Assembly: GCF_009754905.2 (NCBI RefSeq)
Contig: NZ_CP066775.1
Span: forward strand, 2,232,001-2,296,000
Source: Mucilaginibacter ginkgonis
Lineage (GTDB): Bacteria > Bacteroidota > Bacteroidia > Sphingobacteriales > Sphingobacteriaceae
DNA: 64,000 bases
Reading direction: 5' to 3'
The position numbers and the translations under genes were made by a program. The notes beneath the pieces are model-generated. The model worked only from the letters and a program-made list of their open reading frames with translations, did not search any database and was not told where the DNA came from. Of the stretch, positions 19,375 to 27,034 are shown piece by piece. Position 1 is the stretch's first letter. Each line of letters begins with the position of its first letter.

Positions 19375-19935
19375 TCACTTGTTAAACCTGGTCATAGTAA
19401 GCTCTGTGCCAATGGTGGCGAAGCTTTTTATCATCTCAATAGAGCGATCAATAAGTGGCGCAAGCTCCAATTGTTCTTCGGGGTCAAAACCGCTTAATAC
19501 ATAATCTACCTGGCGGCCTTTAGGAAAATGATCGCTGATACCAAAGCGCAGGCGGGCGTAATCCTGGTGCCCCAAAGTTGCTTCTATATGCTTTAAGCCA
19601 TTGTGCCCGGCAGCGCTGCCTTTTGGTTTTAGGCGAAGTGTGCCGAATGGTAAGGCCAGATCGTCTACCAGTACCAGAACATTTTGCGCTGGGATCTTCA
19701 GTTGCTGCATCCAGTGGTTAAGCGCCTTACCGCTTAAGTTCATGTAAGTGGTAGGTTTAATAAGATAAAGCGTACGGCTTTTATAGTTCAGCTCGGTATA
19801 CCAGGCCAGCTTCATGTTGTAGAACTTTAGGCCTTCCTGTTTGGCCAATTCGTCCAATATCATAAAGCCGATATTATGCCGAGTTTCGGCATATTCCGGG
19901 CCGATATTCCCTAAACCTACTATTAAGTATTTCAT
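19375..19935 (-). CDS. pth: Peptidyl-tRNA hydrolase
   Basis: 186 residues, the normal length. Active-site residues visible: N10, H20 in the ETRHNIGF motif, N66 in PTTYMNLSG, and an Asp in LVLVDDLALP. KPKGSAAGHNGLKHI is the classic signature. It rescues peptidyl-tRNA in the cytoplasm. A short AT-rich inverted repeat (19345-19364) follows the stop. Part of the prs-rplY-pth order. Confidence 0.96.
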   Translation of the reverse strand: MKYLIVGLGNIGPEYAETRHNIGFMILDELAKQEGLKFYNMKLAWYTELNYKSRTLYLIKPTTYMNLSGKALNHWMQQLKIPAQNVLVLVDDLALPFGTLRLKPKGSAAGHNGLKHIEATLGHQDYARLRFGISDHFPKGRQVDYVLSGFDPEEQLELAPLIDRSIEMIKSFATIGTELTMTRFNK

Positions 19936-20083
19936 AACCCCCTAACCCCCTAAATGTGGAACCACATTATTTTTTTCAAAAATATTTAAAGTTATCGATT
20001 AAGATTCATCGCCCGGTTTTAAATAACAATTTAATTTATTGTTTAAATAAACATATTTCTTTGTCCCTTAAATCAGAAAAAAC

Positions 20084-20175
20084 GCGTTAGGGATAGCAAC
20101 GAAAAGCCCGCAGTTGGCCGCCGGCCGACGAGGGCTTGTAGTGGATAGCCCGACCCGCGAAGCGGGGAAACGCCC
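20084..20175 (+). repeat. Structured intergenic repeat (GCGTTAG...AACGCCC family), copy 1
   Basis: 92 bases from GCGTTAGGGATAG to AAACGCCC. The ends are complementary (GCGTT/AACGC). Inside are two hairpins; the second is CCCGC gaa GCGGG (20154-20166). Three further copies lie at 22466-22549, 37505-37590 and 40297-40389. The stretch 19936-20295 contains no gene, only this repeat and a TCCCGAT/ATCGGGA inverted repeat near 20226-20242. Confidence 0.75.
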
Positions 20176-20295
20176 AACTATTATCATTCGGTTAAACTTA
20201 TTTGCTGAAAAAGATTCTTCGTTGGTCCCGATACTATCGGGACTAAATAACGAACCCTACATTAACCTCCCTTTAAGGAGAGGCCGGGCTAAATT

Positions 20296-20330
20296 ATAAA
20301 AAAACAGCGATAGAAAATTCTATCGCTGTT
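20296..20330 (-). terminator. Rho-independent terminator after rplY
   Basis: AACAGCGATAGA and TCTATCGCTGTT form a perfect 12-bp stem with a 4-base loop (20303-20330). On the minus strand it is followed by seven T residues. It ends the prs-rplY transcript 54 bases after the rplY stop. Confidence 0.88.
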
Positions 20331-20384
20331 ATCTGAGTAATCGCATCTGTGAAATCACCTCTTCATCGGTGAAATCAAAAGCAA

Positions 20385-20960
20385 TTATTTCTTAGCTTCC
20401 TGCTCTGCCTGGCGCAATGCACGTGAGGTAGTTACAGAAAGGATGGTATCTTCCTGAGCGTTAGTAATAGTTAGGTTTGGTACAGATACGTCACCAACAC
20501 GAACAGATTTACCAACTTCTAAACCTTCGATGCTTACTTCAATGTTGTTGATGTGGTCTTTAGGTAAAGCTTTAACACGCAGTTTGCGCAGTTTTTGCAC
20601 CAATTTACCACCCATTTTAACACCCGGAGAAGTACCGGTTACTTTGATAGGAATTTCGATAGTAACTGGTTTGTCTTCGTTAAGCTCAAGGAAGTCGATG
20701 TGGATCATCGCCTCTGTCAACGGGTGAAACTGCATATCTTTGATGATAGCCTTTGTAGTTTTACCATCGATGGTCAAATCGATAAAGTTAACTTCCGGAG
20801 TGTAAACAACGGGTTTAAGATCTGCAGCAGCAACTGCAAAGTGAGTTTGAGTAGCACCGCCGTATAATACTGCAGGCACCATGCTGTTGTAACGCAAATC
20901 TTTTGCGTCGCGTTTCCCTACGTTCTCTCTTAGAGAACCGCTAATAGCAACTGAATTCAT
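20385..20960 (-). CDS. rplY: 50S ribosomal protein L25/general stress protein Ctc
   Basis: 191 residues, the long (CTC) form with an N-terminal 5S rRNA-binding domain (MNSVAISGSLRENVGKRDAK...) and a C-terminal TL5-like beta domain (about 100-180, VTIEIPIKVTGTSPGVK). Binds 5S rRNA on the large subunit. Sits between prs and pth, a conserved bacteroidete order, and is closed by a strong terminator. Confidence 0.95.
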   Translation of the reverse strand: MNSVAISGSLRENVGKRDAKDLRYNSMVPAVLYGGATQTHFAVAAADLKPVVYTPEVNFIDLTIDGKTTKAIIKDMQFHPLTEAMIHIDFLELNEDKPVTIEIPIKVTGTSPGVKMGGKLVQKLRKLRVKALPKDHINNIEVSIEGLEVGKSVRVGDVSVPNLTITNAQEDTILSVTTSRALRQAEQEAKK

Positions 20961-20981
20961 TTTTTATTTATTTAATTGTTT

Positions 20982-21084
20982 GCCTCACCCCAACCCTCTC
21001 CAAAGGAGAGGGAGTTGCAAGAATTATTAATTCAATTTTTAAGCCTTTTAAAGTCCTCTCCTTTGAAGAGGATTTAGGTGAGGC
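20982..21084. repeat. Compact palindromic element between prs and rplY
   Basis: 103 bases with inverted ends GCCTCACC / GGTGAGGC. Each half carries its own hairpin: CCCTCTCC AAA GGAGAGGG (20994-21012) and a TCCTCT/AGAGGA stem (21054-21072), with an AT-rich centre. This is the layout of a miniature inverted-repeat element. Single hairpin halves of the same type occur elsewhere in the window. It fills nearly all of the 125-base prs-rplY gap. Confidence 0.7.
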
Positions 21085-21085
21085 C

Positions 21086-22030
21086 TCAATCCACCTTAAA
21101 CAACTGGCTTATAGACCCGTGCTCATTTACATTGGCAATAGCCTTTGCAAAAAGGTCTGCAGTTGACAACACCTTGATCTTCGGGCTCTGCTGCTTCAAA
21201 GGGATTGTATCTGTAACGATCAATTCTGTCAGCATAGAGTTTTGTATTGTCTCATACGCCTTGCCAGATAATACCGGGTGCGTACAAACCGCCCTCACAC
21301 TTTTGGCGCCCCGCTCCATAATTAACGCGGCTGCCTTGGCCAATGTACCTGCAGTATCGCAAATGTCATCAATAAGCACAATGTCCTGGCCGGTTACATC
21401 ACCAATCAAGGTCATAGACTCTATCTCATTCGCGCGCTTACGGCGTTTATCACAGATCACCACCTCTGCATTAAAATACTTGGCAAAAGTGCGCGCCCTG
21501 TAAGAGCCCCCCATATCTGGCGACGCTATGGTCAAATTCTCTAATCCAAGCGACTTGATATAAGGTACAAATATTACAGAAGCGTCTAAGTGATCTACCG
21601 GTATGTCAAAAAAACCCTGTATCTGCGCGGCGTGCAGGTCCATCGTCATAATGCGGTTAATGCCGGCGGCAACCAATAAGTTGGCTACCAGTTTGGCCCC
21701 TATCGCTACGCGTGGTTTGTCTTTCCTGTCTTGCCTGGCCAGCCCAAAATACGGGATAACCGCGGTTACATAGTGTGCAGATGCGCGTCGCGCGGCATCT
21801 ATCATCATTAGCAGTTCCATCAGGTTATCTGTAGGCTGATGGGTTGATTGTATCAGAAATACATCGCACCCGCGTACAGACTCGTTAAAATGCGGCTGAA
21901 ACTCGCCATCGCTAAACCGCGACAGCACCACATCGCCAAGTTCGCGGCCATAAGCCTCGGCAGTTTTGGCGGCAAGCGCCACACTACCCGAACCTGCAAA
22001 TAACTTTACCTGGTTAAACTGTAAAGGCAT
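21086..22030 (-). CDS. prs: Ribose-phosphate pyrophosphokinase (PRPP synthase)
   Basis: 314 residues, normal length. Visible signatures: FSDGEFQPHFNESVRG, MDLHAAQIQGFFDIPVDHL (the PRPP synthase signature) and the PRPP-binding loop IVLIDDICDTAGTLAKAA. It makes PRPP from ribose 5-phosphate and ATP for nucleotide, His and Trp synthesis. Precedes rplY and pth on the same strand; downstream of tRNA-Gln. Confidence 0.96.
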   Translation of the reverse strand: MPLQFNQVKLFAGSGSVALAAKTAEAYGRELGDVVLSRFSDGEFQPHFNESVRGCDVFLIQSTHQPTDNLMELLMMIDAARRASAHYVTAVIPYFGLARQDRKDKPRVAIGAKLVANLLVAAGINRIMTMDLHAAQIQGFFDIPVDHLDASVIFVPYIKSLGLENLTIASPDMGGSYRARTFAKYFNAEVVICDKRRKRANEIESMTLIGDVTGQDIVLIDDICDTAGTLAKAAALIMERGAKSVRAVCTHPVLSGKAYETIQNSMLTELIVTDTIPLKQQSPKIKVLSTADLFAKAIANVNEHGSISQLFKVD

Positions 22031-22186
22031 CGTTCTATATTTCGATCCCGATAGCTACCGGGACTAAGTTTCAATGTCGATGTCCACCCCTTACCCGTCT
22101 GTATGTGACGGCGGTAAACAAAAATCGGACTTTAATTTTTGAACCGAACGTTGCCGGATGAAAAACCAAAATCCGAAATTAAATTG

Positions 22187-22257
22187 TTGCCCGACCAGGA
22201 TTCGAACCTAGACAAACGGTACCAAAAACCGTCGTACTACCATTATACTATCAGGCA
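22187..22257 (-). tRNA. tRNA-Gln (anticodon TTG)
   Basis: Folds as a complete cloverleaf on the minus strand: acceptor TGCCTGA/TCGGGCA, D-arm GTAT/GTAC, anticodon stem ACGGT/ACCGT with loop TTTTGGT giving anticodon TTG (reads CAA), T-arm CTAGG/CCTGG with TTCGAAT loop, discriminator A. CCA is not encoded. A near-perfect promoter lies upstream. Confidence 0.95.
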
Positions 22258-22294
22258 ATCTCCCATCGATTTCTTTCGATTTCGAAACGGAATG

Positions 22295-22325
22295 CAAATA
22301 TAGGACGATTTTTTAAACTGCAAAA
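22295..22325 (-). promoter_or_regulatory. Promoter of tRNA-Gln
   Basis: Minus strand: -33 TTTTG (22321-22325), 18 bases, -7 TATATTTG (22295-22302). Both match the Bacteroidetes primary sigma consensus. The start would be about 30 bases before the mature tRNA. Confidence 0.8.
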
Positions 22326-22418
22326 GTGAATGTGAAAAAAGATTTATCACCGCAAAAAAAGGATGTAAGAGCTTTATCTAAATCCTTTCAATAAAAGAGA
22401 GATTCAGGAAGGAATTTA

Positions 22419-22450
22419 ATTCCCCTCCTGAGAGGGGTTAGGGGTGTGTT
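22419..22450. repeat. Hairpin repeat with G-rich tail
   Basis: TTCCCCTCCTGAGAGGGG hairpin followed by TTAGGGGTGTGTT. Same type as 40116-40150 and 40210-40240. The region 22326-22737 contains only repeats and no plausible gene. Confidence 0.65.
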
Positions 22451-22465
22451 GTATTGTATTAATTC

Positions 22466-22549
22466 GGGCGTTTCCCTTCGGGTCGGGCTTTCCGTTCATA
22501 CGCCTGCAGGCCTTGAGCACAGGCCGGTATCCACTCCAATCCCTAACGC
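22466..22549 (-). repeat. Structured intergenic repeat (GCGTTAG...AACGCCC family), copy 2
   Basis: 84 bases, opposite orientation to copy 1. Read on the minus strand it starts GCGTTAGGGATTGGAG, contains an AGGCC/GGCCT stem, then AAAGCCCGACCCGAAGGG, and ends AAACGCCC. A short GCGTTAGCGATAG fragment follows at about 22592. Confidence 0.7.
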
Positions 22550-22653
22550 AAACCTTTGATACCTCTCAACTTTCTCGTAAACGTTTATGCACGCGTTAGC
22601 GATAGTATCACTTCGACAAGTTCAGTACAAACTAAAAGTAACGATAATTCAAA

Positions 22654-22684
22654 AGCCCTCTCCTTGGAGAGGGCTGGGGTGAGG
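22654..22684. repeat. Hairpin repeat with GGGGTGAGG tail
   Basis: AGCCCTCTCC TT GGAGAGGGCT, a perfect 10-bp stem (22654-22675), followed by GGGGTGAGG. The same sequence type makes up the halves of 20982-21084. Confidence 0.7.
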
Positions 22685-22737
22685 TCGCGCTAGTTAAATT
22701 ATGTTAAAGAATATCGCCCTTTCCGGTAAACATCGTA

Positions 22738-22745
22738 TAGTTTTG
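22738..22745 (+). promoter_or_regulatory. -7 element (TAGTTTTG) for the DUF2723 gene
   Basis: Matches TAnnTTTG, 48 bases before the ATG at 22794. No good -33 element at the expected spacing. Confidence 0.45.
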
Positions 22746-22793
22746 TTAATTTCGTCAGCTTAACTTATAAAGTTACCCGTATTATTAGTGACC

Positions 22794-25700
22794 ATGAACT
22801 ATACTAAAACCAATAACCTTTTTGGCTGGATCGTTTTTCTGATAGCCTCTCTAACCTACATACTTACGCTCGAGCCTTCTGCAAGTTTCTGGGATTGCGG
22901 GGAGTTTATCGCTTGTATATACCGTTTACAGGTGGCCCACCAACCGGGTGCGCCGCTGTTTACCATGATAGGCAAGGCTTTCTCATTGCTGTCATTCGGC
23001 GATCGTACCAAGGTTGCCTACTTCACCAACCTGGCGTCGGCACTGGCCAGTGGGGCAACCATCTTGTTCTTGTTTTGGACAATTACCGCGTTAGCTAAAA
23101 AGCTGGTACTTAAAGCCGGCGAGGAGTTAACTACGGGCAAAATGATTGCCATTATAGGTGCAGGCGTTGTTGGCGCGTTGGCCTACACATGGTCTGACAC
23201 TTTCTGGTTCTCTGCTGTAGAATCTGAGGTTTACGCCGAATCTTCTTTATGTACCGCTATCGTTTTTTGGGCTATATTAAAATGGGAAGCCCATGCCGAC
23301 GAGCCCGGCGCAGATAAGTGGCTGATTTTTATAGCTTACGTTATGGGCCTTTCCATAGGTATCCACTTACTTAACTTACTGGTAATGCCGGCTATTGCTT
23401 TGGTGATCTACTTTAAACGCTCTAAAAACGTTACCCCGTGGGGAACCGTTGGCGCGTTCATGATAGGTGTTTTGGTACTGGCTGCCATACTTTGGGGAAT
23501 TATACAATATACAGTTAAAGGCGCGGCCTATTCAGACCTGTTGTTTGTAAACAGCCTCGGGATGGGTTTTGGCACAGGTGCTATTACGTTTTACCTATTG
23601 TTGTTGGCAGGCATCATCCTGGGTATTTACTATACCACCAAACCGTCTAACGGGGTCATCATTGCTTCGGCGATCTGCTTTGTTGTGCTGCTTACGATTA
23701 GTGCCGGCATTATTGGCTTTATTGCGGGCGTGGCTATCATGGCTTTGCTGGAGTATGTGTTCCACATCCGCGAGAAGCGCTTTATACTGAATACAGTGCT
23801 GATTTGTACCCTGGTGATCATCCTGGGTTACAGTTCTTTCGTGATGATCATCATCCGCGCAAAGGCCGGTACTAACCTTAACAACAGCGACCCGGAAGAT
23901 GCCTTCGCGCTTAACAGTTATCTAAACCGCGACCAGTACGGCGAAACACCATTGATGTATGGTCCGTACTTCGACTCACGCCCCGACTCATTGAACCCGC
24001 AAACAGAAGGTGCAAAAATGTACCGCCGCGGCGAAAAACAATATGAAATGTCGGGCCGTAAGTTTACAACCAATTACGACCGTAACGTTATTTTCCCGCG
24101 GATATTCAGCCAAACCGGTAATGATCCCAAGTTTTACAGAGAGTGGTTACAAATGGGTCAGCAGGATGTACCAAATAGAGTTGATAACTTTAAATTTTTC
24201 TGGAGCTGGCAGGTTTACCAAATGTATACCCGCTATTTCTTGTGGAACTTTGCAGGCCGTACCAACGAAATGGATGGACAAGACCACACTAACGGCACAG
24301 ACGGCAACTGGACGACCGGTTTTAAGTCAAGCAAATCTATGCCGTTCGCGGTAACACATAGTAAGTCTTACAACCGCATGTACGCATTGCCATTGATCAT
24401 TGGTTTGTTTGGTTTGATCTACCATTTCCGCCGCAAACAACGCGATGCCGGTGTGGTACTGGCCCTGTTCTTTTTCACCGGTTTAGCCATTGTGCTTTAC
24501 CTTAACCAGGATCCTGGTCAGCCACGTGAACGTGATTATGCTTACGCCGGATCTTTCTACGCCTTCGCGATATGGATAGGCTTGGGGGTAATCGCCATTG
24601 CAGACCTTATCAGCAGGAAACTGGATGCAAAGACCAGCGCGTTGATCGCGACCGTAGGATGTTTAGTAGCAGCGCCGGTATTAATGGCCAGCCAGGAATG
24701 GGACGACCACGATCGCTCTACCAAGACCACCCCGCGCGACATGGCCGCCAACTATCTGAACTCGTGCGCGCCAAATGCTATTCTGTTCACGTACGGCGAC
24801 AACGATACTTACCCGCTTTGGTATGCGCAGGAAGTAGAGGGTGTCCGCCCGGATATCCGTATAGTTAACCTAAGTCTATTGGGTACCGACTGGTATATCC
24901 GCCAGATGAAAATGAAGATGAACGACTCAGCACCGTTGCCTATCGCCATGCCAAACGAAAAATTTGAACAAGGCGTGCGGGACGTACTATACTTTGCCGA
25001 TAAAGGCATACAGGGTGCAACCGAGTTAAAAGACGTGTTCGACTTTATGACCTCTGACAATCCGCAGGCTAAAGTAGAATACCGCGACGGCACCACAGAG
25101 AATTACCTGCCGACCAAAGATTTCAAGATCACTACAAATGCCGACAGCCTGGTAAAAATGGGCGTTGTTCCGGAAAGCGATAGGGCTAAGATAGCGCCTG
25201 CCATGACCTGGAAATATCCGTCTAACTATGTGACCAAGGACAACCTGGCCATGATAGACATACTGGCGCATAACAACTGGAAACGCCCTATTTATTTTGC
25301 CATAACTGTAGGCAGTGAGAACCTGATGGGTATGGAAAATTACCTGTATGACGAGGGTTTTGCTAACCGTCTGTTACCGATGACGCCCGATACTACAGCC
25401 AATGGCAACGGTGTAAACACCGACAAGATGTACACCAACATGATGACCAAGTTTAAATGGGGTAACATGAAAAATGCCCGTTATTTAGACCACGAGTCGC
25501 TGACCATGTTCTACCACATTATTGTTAAACAGTTTATAACCCTGACAGATAATTTGCTTAAAGAAAACAAGCAAGCGCAAGCAGCGCAGGTGCTTAAAAA
25601 GTACGACGCGGTAATGCCCGACCTGTACCCCTACCCTGATGAGGCTGCGCAGAAGTACTACCTCATTGAGGATGCTTACAAAGTGAACGATGTGCAACTT

Positions 25701-25949
25701 GGCAACAAGTGGGCTAATATGGTAGACGGTTACCTGGTTGATGTATTGAACTTTAACTCGAACCTGATGGCCAACGGCGGTGACGGCATCCAGCAGCGCG
25801 ACGTACAATTAACCATGTCTGTGCTGAACGCCCTGGTTAATCTCACCAAGGAGCATAATCAAACGGCCCTGTACAACAAGTTCAACTCACAACTAAAGAA
25901 CTACGAAGGCAAGTTGGGCTCGCTGATACAACAGCACGCCCAGCAATAG
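22794..25949 (+). CDS. DUF2723 family membrane glycosyltransferase (GT117-like)
   Basis: 1051 residues from the ATG at 22794; a GTG two codons upstream is also open. The N-terminal third has about 10 membrane helices. The first extracytoplasmic loop contains LEPSASFWDCGEFIA and the HQPGAPLF motif, characteristic of DUF2723, whose characterised members act as protein O-mannosyltransferases in Bacteroidetes. A soluble C-terminal region (about 600-1050) carries YGDNDTYPLWYAQE, near-invariant in the family. Single-gene unit closed by a terminator. Confidence 0.85.
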   Translation: MNYTKTNNLFGWIVFLIASLTYILTLEPSASFWDCGEFIACIYRLQVAHQPGAPLFTMIGKAFSLLSFGDRTKVAYFTNLASALASGATILFLFWTITALAKKLVLKAGEELTTGKMIAIIGAGVVGALAYTWSDTFWFSAVESEVYAESSLCTAIVFWAILKWEAHADEPGADKWLIFIAYVMGLSIGIHLLNLLVMPAIALVIYFKRSKNVTPWGTVGAFMIGVLVLAAILWGIIQYTVKGAAYSDLLFVNSLGMGFGTGAITFYLLLLAGIILGIYYTTKPSNGVIIASAICFVVLLTISAGIIGFIAGVAIMALLEYVFHIREKRFILNTVLICTLVIILGYSSFVMIIIRAKAGTNLNNSDPEDAFALNSYLNRDQYGETPLMYGPYFDSRPDSLNPQTEGAKMYRRGEKQYEMSGRKFTTNYDRNVIFPRIFSQTGNDPKFYREWLQMGQQDVPNRVDNFKFFWSWQVYQMYTRYFLWNFAGRTNEMDGQDHTNGTDGNWTTGFKSSKSMPFAVTHSKSYNRMYALPLIIGLFGLIYHFRRKQRDAGVVLALFFFTGLAIVLYLNQDPGQPRERDYAYAGSFYAFAIWIGLGVIAIADLISRKLDAKTSALIATVGCLVAAPVLMASQEWDDHDRSTKTTPRDMAANYLNSCAPNAILFTYGDNDTYPLWYAQEVEGVRPDIRIVNLSLLGTDWYIRQMKMKMNDSAPLPIAMPNEKFEQGVRDVLYFADKGIQGATELKDVFDFMTSDNPQAKVEYRDGTTENYLPTKDFKITTNADSLVKMGVVPESDRAKIAPAMTWKYPSNYVTKDNLAMIDILAHNNWKRPIYFAITVGSENLMGMENYLYDEGFANRLLPMTPDTTANGNGVNTDKMYTNMMTKFKWGNMKNARYLDHESLTMFYHIIVKQFITLTDNLLKENKQAQAAQVLKKYDAVMPDLYPYPDEAAQKYYLIEDAYKVNDVQLGNKWANMVDGYLVDVLNFNSNLMANGGDGIQQRDVQLTMSVLNALVNLTKEHNQTALYNKFNSQLKNYEGKLGSLIQQHAQQ

Positions 25950-25969
25950 GTATTGTTTAAAAATGTTTT

Positions 25970-25996
25970 AAGCCCGCTCCCAAGCGGGCTTTTTTA
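25970..25996 (+). terminator. Rho-independent terminator after the DUF2723 gene
   Basis: AAGCCCGCT / AGCGGGCTT, a perfect 9-bp stem with loop CCCA, followed by a T run. Begins 20 bases after the stop codon. Confidence 0.92.
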
Positions 25997-26028
25997 TTTG
26001 CAAAGCTTTGATAAATAGCATTACATTG
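25997..26028 (+). promoter_or_regulatory. Candidate promoter of the tandem secreted-protein operon
   Basis: TTTG (25997-26000), 21 bases, TACATTG (26022-26028), close to TTTG-N19-TAnnTTTG. It overlaps the end of the preceding terminator and ends 8 bases before the ATG at 26037, so the mRNA would have almost no leader. Confidence 0.4.
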
Positions 26029-26036
26029 AGAAAGAA

Positions 26037-26522
26037 ATGTCAGCGCTAAAATATACTGTTGTCATCAATCTTGTCAGCGCGCTCTTTATGTCCGCGGCCA
26101 CTTTTAATGCGGCTAAGGCCCAGCCTGATCCTCAGCGCGTGCTTTACGTGATAGATTCGGTGCCGATAAAACGGGGCTTTCCTTATTACCTTAAACCAAA
26201 AAACCTGGAGACCGTCCGAGTTGCTAAAGGGCAGTTTAGGGATACCGTTGCCATAACGTTAAAAGATCACGTTGCGTTCATTAAATTGCGGAATAGCAGG
26301 TTTCTATCACCCGACGATATCGCCAAAAAATATATCCCGGGTTACAACTCATCATCGCAAGTGCTTTTCATTTGGAACGATAAACTTTTAGTCGATACGG
26401 CCGAAGTTGGCGTCCCGATTCAATATTTTAAAAAGGCAGAGGTGGTTAATTCGTCGAAAACAAGCTATGCTAAAATGCTGCCAAAAGCGGTGATCCTCAA
26501 AATTTACGTTGTCGCGCCATGA
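26037..26522 (+). CDS. Small secreted protein of unknown function, paralogue A
   Basis: 161 residues with a signal peptide (ends NAAKAQ). The mature part opens with VLYVIDSVPI and later has LKPKNLETVRVAKG, both reminiscent of the plug domain of SusC-type receptors (LYVIDGVP, then DIESIEVLKG). No barrel follows, so it is not a receptor. The central RDTVAITLKDH and C-terminal KTSYAKM match the next gene. Ends in an ATGA overlap with it. No function can be assigned. Confidence 0.65.
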   Translation: MSALKYTVVINLVSALFMSAATFNAAKAQPDPQRVLYVIDSVPIKRGFPYYLKPKNLETVRVAKGQFRDTVAITLKDHVAFIKLRNSRFLSPDDIAKKYIPGYNSSSQVLFIWNDKLLVDTAEVGVPIQYFKKAEVVNSSKTSYAKMLPKAVILKIYVVAP

Positions 26523-27022
26523 AGGGGTTACTTATTTGCTTTCTATCACTTTGTTGGATGGCTTCACAGGCGCAAACCGGTCAAAAGGCAGAGATCGCTT
26601 TAAACGGCAGATTGCCTGCTATTTACAAAGTAGATGGTACGTTACTGAATGATAAAGCAACTGATTATTTAAAAGAAAAAGATATTGAGGTTAAAAAAAT
26701 TGTCCACACACCTTTCCCTCAGCGCGACACTGTATATATAACGCTTAAAGACCGTAAGTTGTTAACCAAAATTTTATTGGCTACAAGACTGACGGTGCAG
26801 CAGATCGCGCAGCAAAATGTGTCGGGAATCAGCAAAACATCGCAGATAATATTTTTGCTGAATGACACTTTAATAACCCAAACTGCCAAACTGAAGATCT
26901 CATCCTTAAAGGTTTTTAACATCAAAGTTCTGCGCGCAACAAAAACTTCTTATTACACCAATTTCCCCGACGTTACATTTCTGTATATTTATACCAAACC
27001 TGTACCCTTTTACATCAGATAG
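26519..27022 (+). CDS. Small secreted protein of unknown function, paralogue B
   Basis: 167 residues, signal peptide ending MASQAQ. Aligns with the preceding protein through RDTVYITLKDR, TSQIIFLLNDTL and the RATKTSYY segment, so the pair arose by tandem duplication and then diverged strongly. The plug-like block is weaker (YKVDGTLLN, LKEKDIEVKKIV). Overlaps the previous gene by four bases and is followed after 12 bases by the penicillin acylase gene, suggesting a single transcript. Confidence 0.65.
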   Translation: MKGLLICFLSLCWMASQAQTGQKAEIALNGRLPAIYKVDGTLLNDKATDYLKEKDIEVKKIVHTPFPQRDTVYITLKDRKLLTKILLATRLTVQQIAQQNVSGISKTSQIIFLLNDTLITQTAKLKISSLKVFNIKVLRATKTSYYTNFPDVTFLYIYTKPVPFYIR

Positions 27023-27034
27023 GTTTCTCGCTTA

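Noticed and set aside
22326..22737. Possible small gene or RNA in the gap before the DUF2723 gene
   Set aside because: All recognisable structure is dispersed repeat; no start codon with a plausible frame.
26037..27022. Remnant of a SusC pseudogene
   Set aside because: Both frames are intact, have their own signal peptides and match each other; no barrel remains are seen nearby.
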